DNA of 64,000 bases, taken from Rhizobium vallis. Its GTDB lineage: Bacteria > Pseudomonadota > Alphaproteobacteria > Rhizobiales > Rhizobiaceae. The notes beneath the pieces were generated by a model. The model was not told the origin of the DNA, did not search any database, and worked only from the letters and a program-made list of their open reading frames with translations. The number at the start of each line of letters is the position of its first letter. Position 1 is the stretch's first letter. This document shows, piece by piece, positions 1-9,212 of the stretch. Position numbers and translations under genes: made by a program. The DNA is taken from NCBI RefSeq assembly GCF_003985155.1, contig NZ_ML133690.1:248001-312000 (forward strand), in the 5' to 3' direction.

Positions 1-2
1 CA

Positions 3-665
3 AAGGGTCCGGACGGCGATGCATTTTGGTCTGGCTTCGCCAGAATGGGCCGCGTTCCAGAACAAGCTATCCTTCAGAAGCTGAAGTTGCCTATGTTGAC
101 GAGGATCGGGAAGGGCGGGCGCGACGAACATAATTTAGTTGGTTACCTTCTCAGCGGCTGGGCCGGCAAGGCGGCGGAGCGGACGGTATCAGACCAGGAA
201 ATGCGAGACGTTCTTATCTTGGGCGATAACGACGTCCGACATGCGGCACTCCGCTTTGTCAGTGACTGGGCCGCTGCGCATCAGGAATGGATGGAATTGG
301 TCATACCGTTCCTGAACCGGGTCTGGCCGAAACAGCGAACCCTCCGCACGCCGCAGGTTTCGGCGGAACTGTTTCGTTTTGCATCGAGGTTGCCCACGCT
401 CTTTGGGCCTATCATCGATGCCGTGTCTCGAGGCTTGGTTTCACTGTCCCGTGGCCACATGATGCATCTCAGCTGCAACGTCGATGATTTGGATAACGAC
501 GGCGTGGAGGCGTTGCTGACCGCGCTCGAAAAGCTGCTGCCCGAAGACCGAGTGCAGTGGCCCTACGACGGGAAGCGCATCATCGACCAGTTGAAAGCTT
601 CGGGCCGTGGGCTCGGGCCGCGCCTTGATAGACTGGTCCTTCGAGCCAATGAAAGGGAGCACTAG
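3..665 (+). CDS. C-terminal part of a large protein of unknown function (cut by window start)
   Basis: The frame is open from the first bases of the window, so this is the tail of a longer gene that begins to the left; the first ATG at 45 is internal. The visible ~220 residues are mostly helical and soluble, with no signal peptide or membrane segment, and include a W-S-G-F stretch, a Leu/Gly/Trp-rich L-L-S-G-W segment and V-W-P-K-Q-R near the middle. This composition reminds me of the C-terminal repeats of very large SIR2/STAND-like proteins on rhizobial plasmids and islands, but that is recollection rather than a recognised domain. It ends just before a 90-bp gap and converges on the aldehyde dehydrogenase gene. 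Confidence 0.6.
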   Translation, partial: KGPDGDAFWSGFARMGRVPEQAILQKLKLPMLTRIGKGGRDEHNLVGYLLSGWAGKAAERTVSDQEMRDVLILGDNDVRHAALRFVSDWAAAHQEWMELVIPFLNRVWPKQRTLRTPQVSAELFRFASRLPTLFGPIIDAVSRGLVSLSRGHMMHLSCNVDDLDNDGVEALLTALEKLLPEDRVQWPYDGKRIIDQLKASGRGLGPRLDRLVLRANEREH

Positions 666-757
666 CCTCAGTCGTTGGCTACGCGTCCCTTTCAGCCTCA
701 TGCGTAGGGTCTTCGGATTCGCGACGATAAAATTTGACGCGTAGTCCGTTACGCGAC

Positions 758-2248
758 CTAGCGCTGGATGTAGACGCTCTTCGTGTAAAGGTACGTGTCC
801 AGATGTGCTAACCCGCCCTTGGCTCCGTAGCCGCTCATCTTTGCGCCGTTGAAGCCGACGAGAGGGTCAATCAAACCATAGCAATTGACCCACATGACGC
901 CAGAATGGATACGATCGACAACGTTCAGGGCGGTGGAGATGTTTTGACTCCAGACGGCTCCTGCAAGACCGTATTCGGTTTGGTTTCCGATTTTCACCGC
1001 TTCATCGACGGTGTCGAACGGGATTACGGATACAACGGGCCCGAAAATTTCCTCGCGCGCGATAGTCATCCCCATGTCGACGTCAGAGAAAACCGTAGGC
1101 GAAACGAAGTAGCCTCTCCCGTCGATAGTCGGCGTGTCGCCCCCTGCGATCAGCGTAGCCCCATCTCGCTTCCCAGCTTCGATGTAGGAAGAAACAATAT
1201 CCCGCTGTTTCTCGGAGATCACTGGCCCTATCTGTGCCGAAGGGTCCAGACTGTGTCCCAACTTCAGTGTCTTCAGAAACTCGGCTAGGCGGGCAGTGAA
1301 TTCCTTCGCAATCGTCCGCTCCACGACGATGCGGGAACCTGCAAAACAAATCTGCCCTGAATTGGAGAAAATGCCCATCGCGGCACCAGGCACTGCTTTG
1401 GCCAGGTCCGCGTCCGCGAAAACGATGTCCGGTGACTTTCCGCCCAACTCCAGCTGAAGTCTTTTGATGTTGACCTTAGACGCATCGATGATGCGACGCC
1501 CCGTTTCCGTGGACCCTGTAAAGGCGATCCGATCGACATCTGGGTGACGGGCGAGGGCGTCGCCTGCTGCAGAGCCATGACCCGTGACCACGTTGATGAC
1601 GCCCTTAGGCAGGCCGATCTCTTGAAGCATTTCGACGAGGTAAAGGACACTCAACGATGCTTCGGTCGCCGGCTTGAGAACGGTCGTACATCCTGTGGCG
1701 AGAACGGCCCCGATGATCCACCACAAGGCGGTCAGAGAGCCATTCCATGGGATGATGCCACCGATTACGCCAACCGGGGCACGGAGCGTCATGGTCGTGA
1801 CGTCACCAGCCAGGCCGTTTGGCAAGGTCTCGCCACGGACACTCAGGGCCATCGAGGCGAAGAATTGCACCATTCGTAAAGCGCCCGGCTTTGATCCCCG
1901 GGTGCGGGAAATCGGTGCGCCCATGTCCATAGACTCGATCTCAGCGACCTCGTCGAACCTTCGGCTCAGCAGATCGTATGCGCGGAAAAGGAGGGCCTGA
2001 CGCTCGTATGGCGTCCATCGGCTCCATTCGCCTTCGAAGGCTGCTCGCGCCGCCCGTACCGCGTCGTCGATGTCCGAGCTTTCGCCGGCGGCGAGATATC
2101 CGAGGACATCCCCCGTGGACGGATTTCGGACCTCGATCTTGCCGCCGGACGACGGAGATACCAGTTCTCCATTTATGAGGAGGCTATGCGTCTTGCGCTG
2201 CAAGAAGCGGGATGCGTTCTCGCTGATTATGTGGGTCGCTATCGTCAT
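758..2248 (-). CDS. Aldehyde dehydrogenase (NAD(P)+-dependent)
   Basis: Oxidises an aldehyde to the carboxylic acid with NAD(P)+ in the cytoplasm; substrate unknown. The 496-residue length is normal for the ALDH superfamily. P-W-N at 167-169 lies in the cofactor site, the general base is Glu267 in L-E-L-G-G-K-S-P, and the nucleophile is Cys301 in G-Q-I-C-F-A-G. The ATG at 2248 is preferred because it has an AGGA ribosome site and begins the conserved N-terminus; the frame upstream only overlaps the alcohol dehydrogenase gene. It lies 22 bp downstream of that gene on the same strand, so the two probably act in sequence, alcohol to aldehyde to acid. Confidence 0.93.
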   Translation of the reverse strand: MTIATHIISENASRFLQRKTHSLLINGELVSPSSGGKIEVRNPSTGDVLGYLAAGESSDIDDAVRAARAAFEGEWSRWTPYERQALLFRAYDLLSRRFDEVAEIESMDMGAPISRTRGSKPGALRMVQFFASMALSVRGETLPNGLAGDVTTMTLRAPVGVIGGIIPWNGSLTALWWIIGAVLATGCTTVLKPATEASLSVLYLVEMLQEIGLPKGVINVVTGHGSAAGDALARHPDVDRIAFTGSTETGRRIIDASKVNIKRLQLELGGKSPDIVFADADLAKAVPGAAMGIFSNSGQICFAGSRIVVERTIAKEFTARLAEFLKTLKLGHSLDPSAQIGPVISEKQRDIVSSYIEAGKRDGATLIAGGDTPTIDGRGYFVSPTVFSDVDMGMTIAREEIFGPVVSVIPFDTVDEAVKIGNQTEYGLAGAVWSQNISTALNVVDRIHSGVMWVNCYGLIDPLVGFNGAKMSGYGAKGGLAHLDTYLYTKSVYIQR

Positions 2249-2270
2249 GTTGGTGTTCCTGCCACTGCGG

Positions 2271-3299
2271 TCAATCGAAGACGAAGACGCCTTTTCCGAT
2301 CTTCTTCTGGTCGAAAAGTTCGTACGCTTCCTTCGCCTGTTCCAGGCGAAACTCGTGGGTGAAGAGGGCGTCGACATTGATGCCTCTTTCCATGACGAAG
2401 TCCGCACAGTCCGATTGCAGGTTTTTGGAGAAGGTCAGAGAGCCAACGACAGACCGGTTTTTCAGGATGATGTCGTTGCTATGGAACTCGATGTTTCCGG
2501 TAACGCCGAGGATGCAGGTCGCGCCCCAAGTCCGCGTGCACTGGATTGCCTGACGCCGAGCATGGATGTTTGAACTGCATTCGACAGACTTGTCTGCACC
2601 AAGTCCACCGCGTGTGAGGTCTTTGATCGCTTTTACGGGATCGTCGTGCGAGGGGTTGATTGTGATGTCCGCGCCGAACCTCTTTGCCATTCCCAGACGC
2701 TCTTCGCTGACATCCAGGGCAATGACCCTCGCGCCCATGGCCTTCGCGAACATCGTGACGCTGAGCCCGACGGGACCTTGTCCGAAAACCGCAACGGTTT
2801 CGTCGCCGGCTAAGGCAATCCGTTTGAGTGAGGCATACGCGGTCCCGCTGCCACAGGCTACAGCCGCGCCGGCCTTGAAGGACATCCCGTCGTGCAGCTT
2901 GATCAGCGTGTGCGCGGGTACCTTCATCAACTCGGCATGTGCGCCGTTACCGTTTAGCCCGCCGTAAACAATGCGGTCGGTCTCGCAAAACTGCGTCCAG
3001 CCAGAACGGCAGTGCTCGCACGTCCTGCATCCATCGTAATGATGGACCATAACCCTGTCGCCCACCTTTGCCTCACGCGGAGAAACGGCCGATCCTACCG
3101 CCTCGACGACGCCGCACGGCTCGTGCCCCTCGATCACAATCTGGTCTTCACCTCGCCTGGGCTCGTGTAAATGGTGCAGATCGCTCCCGCACATGCCAGA
3201 GGCTTTCATTCGGATGACCACTTCGTCCGGGCCTGGCGTTGGGTCCGGATAGTCTCGAATCTCCAACTGTCCTTCGCCAAGGAAAACGACCGCTTTCAT
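2271..3299 (-). CDS. Zinc-dependent alcohol dehydrogenase, MDR family
   Basis: Medium-chain alcohol dehydrogenase of 342 residues. Catalytic zinc ligands are Cys37 (G-M-C-G-S-D) and His59-Glu60 (E-G-H-E-P); the structural zinc site is Cys91, Cys94, Cys97 and Cys105. The NAD-binding turn is G-Q-G-P-V-G near residue 173. It would oxidise a secondary alcohol or polyol in the cytoplasm. It is first in a two-gene transcript with the aldehyde dehydrogenase. The substrate cannot be read from the sequence. Confidence 0.92.
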   Translation of the reverse strand: MKAVVFLGEGQLEIRDYPDPTPGPDEVVIRMKASGMCGSDLHHLHEPRRGEDQIVIEGHEPCGVVEAVGSAVSPREAKVGDRVMVHHYDGCRTCEHCRSGWTQFCETDRIVYGGLNGNGAHAELMKVPAHTLIKLHDGMSFKAGAAVACGSGTAYASLKRIALAGDETVAVFGQGPVGLSVTMFAKAMGARVIALDVSEERLGMAKRFGADITINPSHDDPVKAIKDLTRGGLGADKSVECSSNIHARRQAIQCTRTWGATCILGVTGNIEFHSNDIILKNRSVVGSLTFSKNLQSDCADFVMERGINVDALFTHEFRLEQAKEAYELFDQKKIGKGVFVFD

Positions 3300-3608
3300 G
3301 CACTTCCTCCACTAAATCCTTGCCGGGATATCCTGCCGCGACATCCGCGTGTCGCCGCCTGCTGCAGACGACCGGACAGCAGATATCGCTCACCGGGACC
3401 GTGGGGTCGCGATGATGCCGTTGCTTACGGCGCGGTGGATTTCCTCTGCGCTATGAATAGGATTTTCGGGTTGGGTTGGAAACTGAGAATGGGCGACTGC
3501 CGCGATAGCCGATAAATTTACTTATGGGGCAGCAACAGGAGAGCCGCGGCCACGTAGGAGGCTTCCCACGGCTTCTCGACGGTTTGGCCGAAACTGGGAT
3601 CAGTCGAC
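3300..3608. other. Intergenic stretch, no gene seen
   Basis: About 310 bp between the start of the zinc alcohol dehydrogenase and the 3' end of the LysR gene. It must carry the promoter of the alcohol/aldehyde dehydrogenase pair. The short frames crossing it lack ribosome sites or protein-like composition, and I see no clear promoter boxes or repeat. Confidence 0.4.
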
Positions 3609-4586
3609 CTAGCCGTCGTTTCCACTTTCCTGGATATAGCGCGTGCGCCCTTGTTCCCTGATCAGGTTTAGGAGAGCTAGGCTTGGCCTGTCGGGCGTGG
3701 CCCCCTCTCGAATGAACACCGCGATGCTCCGTTCGAGGTTCTCCTGGCTTAGCGGCAGCAACGTGAGCTTGTTGCTGGCCATTTCCTCTTTCACGGCGTG
3801 CGCGGGAAGCAATGCCAGGTTATTACTCTCGGCGACTAGCGACTTGAGCAGTGTTATCGAGCTGCATACCGTCACCTTGTGGTAAAGGCTCAAGCCCGCT
3901 GGCTCCAAAATGTGCTCGAGCGCGGTGTTTCGCCATCCCGTCGTTGGCGATACCCAAGGGTAGTGGGTCAGGTCCCGTATTGTGACGGTCTCTTTTTTCG
4001 AGAGCGGGTGATCCGGCCGAGCAGCAACGTAGAGGCGTTCGCGGAAAAGGACACGCTGTCGCAACCCGTAAGCTTGATTGTCCCTGTCGACGACGCCAAC
4101 TGCGAAATCGTATTCCCGCCTAAGTAATCCCCATAGTAGCTCGTTTTGTGGGCGCTCCGTCACCTGTAGCTCCCATTCAGGATGGGTTTGCCGCCAACGA
4201 CCTATGGCCTGGGGTATCACGCTTCCCGCCAGCGTGGGTAAGCATCCGAAGCTCAGGATTTCTTTGCTTGCGACACCTGTCCCAAACACCGCGCTCTCGA
4301 CCGCCGAGACGCATTCGAAAATCTGCCTGGCGTAGCGCACCAGGCTTTCGCCCATGGCCGTCGGCTCAACCCCGGTTGGCGTGCGCACGAGCAGCGATGT
4401 CTTCAATTCCTCCTCCAGTCGGTCCATCGAAATGGATAGGGCAGGTTGGGAAATGCCAAGCGCTTTCGCTGCTTTCCCCAGGCTTCCGAGCTGTACGATG
4501 AGGCCAAAATACATAAGTTTGCGTGGATCGATTGATCGCACGGGGCTGTTGGCGGGTGATTCATTACCGTCGCTTTTCGATGCCAA
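3609..4586 (-). CDS. LysR-family transcriptional regulator
   Basis: 325-residue LTTR. The N-terminal winged helix-turn-helix lies around residues 25-85 (G-S-L-G-K-A-A-K-A-L-G-I-S-Q-P-A-L-S), followed by the two-lobed effector-binding domain (F-G-C-L-P-T-L-A-G-S-V-I-P near 113). An N-terminal extension of about 20 polar residues precedes the usual start of the fold. It is divergent from the MFS carrier at 5047 and upstream of the alcohol/aldehyde dehydrogenase genes, so it may control either. Effector unknown. Confidence 0.93.
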   Translation of the reverse strand: MASKSDGNESPANSPVRSIDPRKLMYFGLIVQLGSLGKAAKALGISQPALSISMDRLEEELKTSLLVRTPTGVEPTAMGESLVRYARQIFECVSAVESAVFGTGVASKEILSFGCLPTLAGSVIPQAIGRWRQTHPEWELQVTERPQNELLWGLLRREYDFAVGVVDRDNQAYGLRQRVLFRERLYVAARPDHPLSKKETVTIRDLTHYPWVSPTTGWRNTALEHILEPAGLSLYHKVTVCSSITLLKSLVAESNNLALLPAHAVKEEMASNKLTLLPLSQENLERSIAVFIREGATPDRPSLALLNLIREQGRTRYIQESGNDG

Positions 4587-5046
4587 AACGCTCTCCTCCT
4601 TGGCCCTGTGAACGAGCCACCTCGCGGAGAATGAAGGGTCAGCTTCGGCCTAAAAGCAATAAATTGTTTTATGAGCCTTTAAGCGACGTTGGTTCGCAAG
4701 AGCGAAATTCGGCGAGATTGAGACGCAAAAAATCATGGAATAGAAAGCAAAATCATTCCCTTAGTTGAGGCCTTTATTTGCGCCGCCGGTTATAATCCGG
4801 TCCTATAGCTTTTCAACATGCTCTTCTGTTCGTCAGGCCGCCACTACCATAAGCTTCTCGTCATGTTCCTCAATGCCAAGCCAAAATGCGCGGTCTTGAT
4901 GGAGCCTAGCCGCCTCAGGGAGGGGTGCGGCAGAATGAAATGATGGAGGAGAAAGTGATCTACAATCGGATTTCCGAGCGATCTACAGCCATACAGGCGT
5001 GGACCGTTTGCTCGCCGCTCCTCCTCAACGCAAGGAGAGAGCTGCC
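4587..5046. other. Divergent control region between LysR and MFS genes
   Basis: 460 bp without a convincing gene, noticeably more AT-rich than its surroundings. It holds the promoters of both divergent genes. An AT-rich inverted repeat at 4659-4672 is the only site that looks like a LysR target. The MFS ribosome site AAGGAGAG is at 5031-5038. Confidence 0.45.
4659..4672. promoter_or_regulatory. Candidate LysR box
   Basis: Short AT-rich inverted repeat with arms ATAAA and TTTAT, about 75 bp upstream of the LysR start and within the divergent control region. It roughly fits the T-N11-A dyad of LysR-family targets. The evidence is position and symmetry only. Confidence 0.25.
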
Positions 5047-6438
5047 ATGTCAGCTGTAGTCAATGCAGGTGCCCGTCTTGATCGCCTGCCAGTGTTTGCT
5101 TTTCACCGCCGCATGTTGTGGCTCGTCGGTCTCGGGATGTTCTTCGACTCGTTCGACAACACCCTGTCGGGAGCCGTGCTTGCACAGCTGTTGAAGAGCG
5201 GGTGGTCAACGCTCGAACTGAATTCCCTGTTCATGTCCGCGACATTCGTTGGTCTCACGATCGGGGCGGCCTTCGCGGGATGGCTCAGCGACCGGTACGG
5301 ACGTCTGTTCGCCTATCAGTTCAACCTTCTGATCTTCGGCGTGATGGCACTAGCCTCCGCGGTCGCTCCCAACATGGAGGTCTTGATCGGTATCCGCTTC
5401 TTCATGGGTATCGGCATGGGAGCCGAATATGTGATGGGCTATGGCCTTGTCACGGAATTCGTTCCGCCCTCCAAGCGCGGTCGGTACATCGGACTGCTCG
5501 GGCTCATCGCTGGTGCTGGTGTATTCGCCAGCTCTCTCGTGGGCATGGTCGTGATCCCGAACATCGGATGGCGCGCCATGTTCGTCATTGGTGGTCTCGG
5601 CACCATCTGGGTCTGGTGGCTTCGTCGGCATCTGCCAGAATCCCCGCGTTGGCTGGAACGCGTCGGCCGCGGCGAGGAAGCTGATGCCATCGTCCGTGAA
5701 ATCGAGGTTGAAGCTGGTGTAACGCCGTATGTTGCTCCCCATCGGCCTGCGACCAAGATTGGCGGGGCACCGTCGAAGTCGGTGTCGTTTGGCGTGCTGT
5801 TTTCGAAGGGCGTCATAAGCCGCACCATGATGGCCATCATGCTGAACGTAGTCTGCCTTTTCGGTTCTTACAGTCTCACAGGATGGATGCCGACCTTCTT
5901 CGTCCAGCAAGGGATGAGCGTCACGAAGTCGCTTGGTTTCAACACCGCGATGATGGCTGGGTTTCTTGCCGGACCCCTGATCTGCGCGCTTCTTTCCGAC
6001 CGTATCGGTCGCCGCTGGGGCATCGTTCTCTTCGGTGTGATCTGTGCCGCAGTGGGTGCGGTCTACCCGTTCCTGGAAGCGCCGGTCGCGGTCATCACCT
6101 GCGGTTTCCTTCTGGTCTCCGCTGTGGCTGTCTTCTTGACGCTCGGCCTTGGTGGCACGCCTGAACTGTTCCCCACGGAATATCGCTTCCGAGGCGGTGG
6201 TCTGGCACAGATGGTTGGACGCGCTGGTCTCATCGTTTCGCCCTTCATCGTGCTCTACCTGTTTGAGAATTTCGGGATCACCGGCGTGATCGGCGCGATA
6301 TCGGGACTCTATCTCTTGGTCGCCTTGGTCATGGCTGTGGCAGGACTTGAGACAAACAAGCAGTCGTTGGAAGACCTGGAGCCTGAAGTCGTCGATAGCC
6401 CTCAAGCTGGGGCCGTTCATACTACCGCACAGCGGTAA
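5047..6438 (+). CDS. MFS transporter (organic acid or sugar carrier)
   Basis: Inner-membrane proton-linked carrier of 463 residues with 12 predicted membrane helices. The family loop motif appears as G-W-L-S-D-R-Y-G-R after helix 2 and again as L-L-S-D-R-I-G-R-R-W-G after helix 8, and P-E-S-P-R-W-L-E precedes the central loop. F-F-D-S-F-D-N in helix 1 is like carriers of the aromatic-acid/sialic-acid/sugar-porter groups. I chose the ATG at 5047 because AAGGAGAG lies just upstream; the frame could also open at 4999. It is probably regulated by the divergent LysR protein. Confidence 0.9.
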   Translation: MSAVVNAGARLDRLPVFAFHRRMLWLVGLGMFFDSFDNTLSGAVLAQLLKSGWSTLELNSLFMSATFVGLTIGAAFAGWLSDRYGRLFAYQFNLLIFGVMALASAVAPNMEVLIGIRFFMGIGMGAEYVMGYGLVTEFVPPSKRGRYIGLLGLIAGAGVFASSLVGMVVIPNIGWRAMFVIGGLGTIWVWWLRRHLPESPRWLERVGRGEEADAIVREIEVEAGVTPYVAPHRPATKIGGAPSKSVSFGVLFSKGVISRTMMAIMLNVVCLFGSYSLTGWMPTFFVQQGMSVTKSLGFNTAMMAGFLAGPLICALLSDRIGRRWGIVLFGVICAAVGAVYPFLEAPVAVITCGFLLVSAVAVFLTLGLGGTPELFPTEYRFRGGGLAQMVGRAGLIVSPFIVLYLFENFGITGVIGAISGLYLLVALVMAVAGLETNKQSLEDLEPEVVDSPQAGAVHTTAQR

Positions 6439-6593
6439 TGCATATTCGACTTAGCTACGCAGCCCAAGGCTGAATGCAGCCAAAACCAAGATGACAAGCG
6501 ACGGACCATCCGGCCCGTCGATCGGAGACCCTATGCCTTGAGAACGCTGTCGTTCGTGGCGCAGGCAGCAGCACCGGGAGGTGTTGCAGACAT

Positions 6594-6618
6594 CCCGGCG
6601 GGCGGACGGGCCGCCGGG
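6594..6618 (+). repeat. GC-rich hairpin between MFS and ABC genes
   Basis: Inverted repeat CCCGGCGG ... CCGCCGGG with a 9-base loop. No T-run follows, so it may be a weak terminator after the MFS gene or a structure in the ABC operon leader. Confidence 0.35.
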
Positions 6619-6665
6619 GAAACCCTAACCGTCCCAATGGTCTATCACTCAAGAGGAGGAAGTTT

Positions 6666-7670
6666 ATGTCGCTTAATAAGAAACTTGTTGGAGCCGTGCT
6701 ATTCGTGTCCACGGCTTTTGGGGGCTGGCAGGGAGCCTGGGCGCAGGACAAGGGCGAGATCGGATATGTTGGCTTCGATGTGAACACGTCGTTCCTCAGC
6801 ACGTTCGCAAAGGAAATCGAAGGGGCAATTACAGCCGCCGGGTACACGCCACGCCTGGCGCACTCCGACAGCGACGCAAGCAAGCAGGCCAATCAGGTCA
6901 ACATCCTTGTGTCCAGCGGCGTCAAGGGTCTGCTGATCGATCCCGTCGATGCCAAGGCTATCGTTCCGATTATCAAACGAGCGACGGCACAAGGTGTTAC
7001 GGTTGTGCCAGTTGATGGCTCTGTATCGTCCGGACCGATCCCGGTTCAGGTCGCCACCGACAACTATGGCGGCGGAGCTATGGCCTGCAAGATCATCGGA
7101 GACCGGATCAAGGGCAAGGGCACCGTTCTCAACCTCCAAGGCTCCCTCGACAACCAAGCCGCCCAGGGTCGGAGCAAAGGCTTCACCGACTGCATGTCCA
7201 AGGACTACCCGGACGTGAAGGTATCGTCACAGCCGTTCAACTGGTCTTCTGAAGTGTGCGCGCGAGTAGCGCAGACCGAAATGTCGACCAAACAGGTCGA
7301 CGGCGTGTTCGCGGCGGCCGCCCAATGCCTGACACCGGTGCTTTCCATTCTGAAAAAACAGGATCGGCTGCACAAGGTGACCGAAGAAGGGCATGTGCCG
7401 TTTGTCGTTGTTGACGGAACTCCGAACGAGCTCGCGTCCGTACGGGAGGGTTATCTGACCGCCTCTGTCGCCCAACCGCTCGCCGACATTGCGAAATACG
7501 GCGTTGGGTATTTGGTGAAGGCAATGAACGGCGAGAAGATCGTCGCCGGCGATACCGATCACGGGACGAAGATCGTCGAGATCGATGGCACGCTTCGCGA
7601 CCTTCTTCCGCCTATCGCGGTTCTGGCCCAAAACGTCGACGACCCGTCTCTCTGGGCAAACAAGAAGTAA
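6666..7670 (+). CDS. Sugar ABC transporter periplasmic binding protein (RbsB-like)
   Basis: 334-residue type I periplasmic binding protein. A Sec signal peptide (residues 1-26, ending A-W-A-Q) is followed by the fold's first strand G-Y-V-G-F-D-V-N and the hinge segments S-S-G-V-K-G-L-L-I-D-P and A-T-D-N-Y-G-G-G. It captures a monosaccharide or polyol for the ATPase and permease that follow. A strong GAGGAGG ribosome site precedes ATG 6666. This is the first gene of an operon running to 11854; the hairpin just after it probably keeps its message level high. Confidence 0.92.
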   Translation: MSLNKKLVGAVLFVSTAFGGWQGAWAQDKGEIGYVGFDVNTSFLSTFAKEIEGAITAAGYTPRLAHSDSDASKQANQVNILVSSGVKGLLIDPVDAKAIVPIIKRATAQGVTVVPVDGSVSSGPIPVQVATDNYGGGAMACKIIGDRIKGKGTVLNLQGSLDNQAAQGRSKGFTDCMSKDYPDVKVSSQPFNWSSEVCARVAQTEMSTKQVDGVFAAAAQCLTPVLSILKKQDRLHKVTEEGHVPFVVVDGTPNELASVREGYLTASVAQPLADIAKYGVGYLVKAMNGEKIVAGDTDHGTKIVEIDGTLRDLLPPIAVLAQNVDDPSLWANKK

Positions 7671-7680
7671 TCTCGTCGGG

Positions 7681-7710
7681 GGCAGGCGGCCTTATCGCGG
7701 GCCGCCTGCC
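7681..7710 (+). terminator. Hairpin between binding-protein and ATPase genes
   Basis: Perfect 11-bp stem, GGCAGGCGGCC paired with GGCCGCCTGCC, with an 8-base loop and no T-run. Such hairpins commonly sit after ABC binding-protein genes and allow partial termination or protect the upstream message, raising binding protein over ATPase and permease. Confidence 0.6.
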
Positions 7711-7742
7711 AGCTTCTGTTCTTGACATGTTAGGAGAGACTA

Positions 7743-9212
7743 ATGGCCGAACCAAGCCCAGCTGTTGTCGCTACCGGTATATCCAAGACATTCGGCGCAG
7801 TGCACGCGCTCGACGACGTTTCGTTGTCAGTGAAGCAAGGCTCGTCGCTTGCTCTTTTTGGTCGAAACGGCGCTGGTAAGTCCACGTTGATATCAATCAT
7901 TACAGGTCTTCAAAAACCCGACACCGGCACCCTCGAATTCGGAAATTTCGGAGCAGGAGGGGGGATTGAGTGTGTCTATCAACGCAGCACTCTGGTGCCT
8001 GGGTTCACAGCGGCAGAGAACGTCAGCCTCAACAATTATCACACAAAAGCGGGAGCCATCGATTGGCGTGTGCTACGGCGTCGCGGCGTAGAGATGCTTG
8101 CCGAGTGGGATTGCGCCGACGTCGCGAACATAGCGGTCGAGAACCTCGCGCCCGTGGAAAAGAAGATCGTCGAAATATGCCGCGCGTTGTCGCGGAACCC
8201 GAGCGTGCTGCTCCTCGACGAGCCGACAGCCGGATTGGACTACGCGAGCGCGCAGCGACTGTTCGCTCGAATTCGAGAAGCCCGGTCGCGGGGCGTATCC
8301 TTGATTTTTGTGTCACACCATCTCGAGGAGTCCTTCGACGTCTGCGACCACACCGTCGTATTGCGAGATGGCCGTGTGGTGCTGGATCGCAAGCTGGAGG
8401 GCCTCGGGATAAAGGACATCGTTGGAGCCATGATCGGCGAGACACGCGCGAGGAGCGACGCGATCGTGCCGACTGAGCTCCCGAACAATTCAAAGAGACT
8501 GCTCGCCGTGGAAAACCTATCGATCGGCAACGGAATCAGTGAGATCGACCTGAGCGTTTCAGAAGGCGAGTGCGTTGGGCTGGCCGGGCTTGAAGGTGCG
8601 GGACACATGCGTGTCGCGCAGGCGATATGCGGCCTCCGATCAGATGCCTCCGGGACCGTTTCCGTCGGAGACAAGCAGGTTTCCGGTTTTGGCGTTCCTG
8701 CCAGTTTGAAAGCCGGCATCGGCTTTATTCCGGAAGACAGGCACGACGGCGGCTACGTACCGGCTCTGAGCGTCTCCGAGAATGCCACGCTGCCGATCAT
8801 GGGCGCACTTAGAAACTCTGTAGGAATGCTCACGCGCTCCGCCCGTGAAAAGGCCTACCGACATTTGAGTGGCGCATGGTCGATCAAATCGGACGGTCCG
8901 GATCAACCGGTGGAGGAATTGAGCGGAGGCAACCAGCAGAAGGTCGTCTTGGCTCGAGCGATGTCGACCGATCCAAGAGTCATCGTTCTGATGAACCCGA
9001 CGGCCGGCGTCGACGTCGCCGCGAAATGGTCGATCTACGAAACCGTCAAGAGCAATGCAGCCGCTGGAAAGGCCGTGCTGATCGCCTCTGCAGAAGACGA
9101 CGATTTTTCAATCTGCCACCGGGTCATCGTGATGTTCCGGGGCAAGTTTCATCGCGAGCTCAAAGCACCGTTCTCCGGTCATGAGCTCGCCTTGGCAATC
9201 CAGGGGGAATGA
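7743..9212 (+). CDS. Sugar ABC transporter ATPase, duplicated (RbsA/XylG type)
   Basis: 489 residues with two fused ATPase domains. The first has an intact Walker A, G-R-N-G-A-G-K-S near residue 40, and Walker B V-L-L-L-D-E-P, but a degenerate signature. The second has a degenerate Walker A (G-L-E-G-A-G-H) and a perfect signature L-S-G-G-N-Q-Q-K. This split is usual for the carbohydrate-uptake family 2 ATPases. It powers import by the permease at 9209, whose start overlaps this stop by four bases. Confidence 0.93.
   Translation: MAEPSPAVVATGISKTFGAVHALDDVSLSVKQGSSLALFGRNGAGKSTLISIITGLQKPDTGTLEFGNFGAGGGIECVYQRSTLVPGFTAAENVSLNNYHTKAGAIDWRVLRRRGVEMLAEWDCADVANIAVENLAPVEKKIVEICRALSRNPSVLLLDEPTAGLDYASAQRLFARIREARSRGVSLIFVSHHLEESFDVCDHTVVLRDGRVVLDRKLEGLGIKDIVGAMIGETRARSDAIVPTELPNNSKRLLAVENLSIGNGISEIDLSVSEGECVGLAGLEGAGHMRVAQAICGLRSDASGTVSVGDKQVSGFGVPASLKAGIGFIPEDRHDGGYVPALSVSENATLPIMGALRNSVGMLTRSAREKAYRHLSGAWSIKSDGPDQPVEELSGGNQQKVVLARAMSTDPRVIVLMNPTAGVDVAAKWSIYETVKSNAAAGKAVLIASAEDDDFSICHRVIVMFRGKFHRELKAPFSGHELALAIQGE

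Noticed and set aside
5350..6420. Long minus-strand frame under the MFS gene
   Set aside because: His/Asp/Arg-rich antisense frame, while the plus strand encodes a clear 12-helix carrier.
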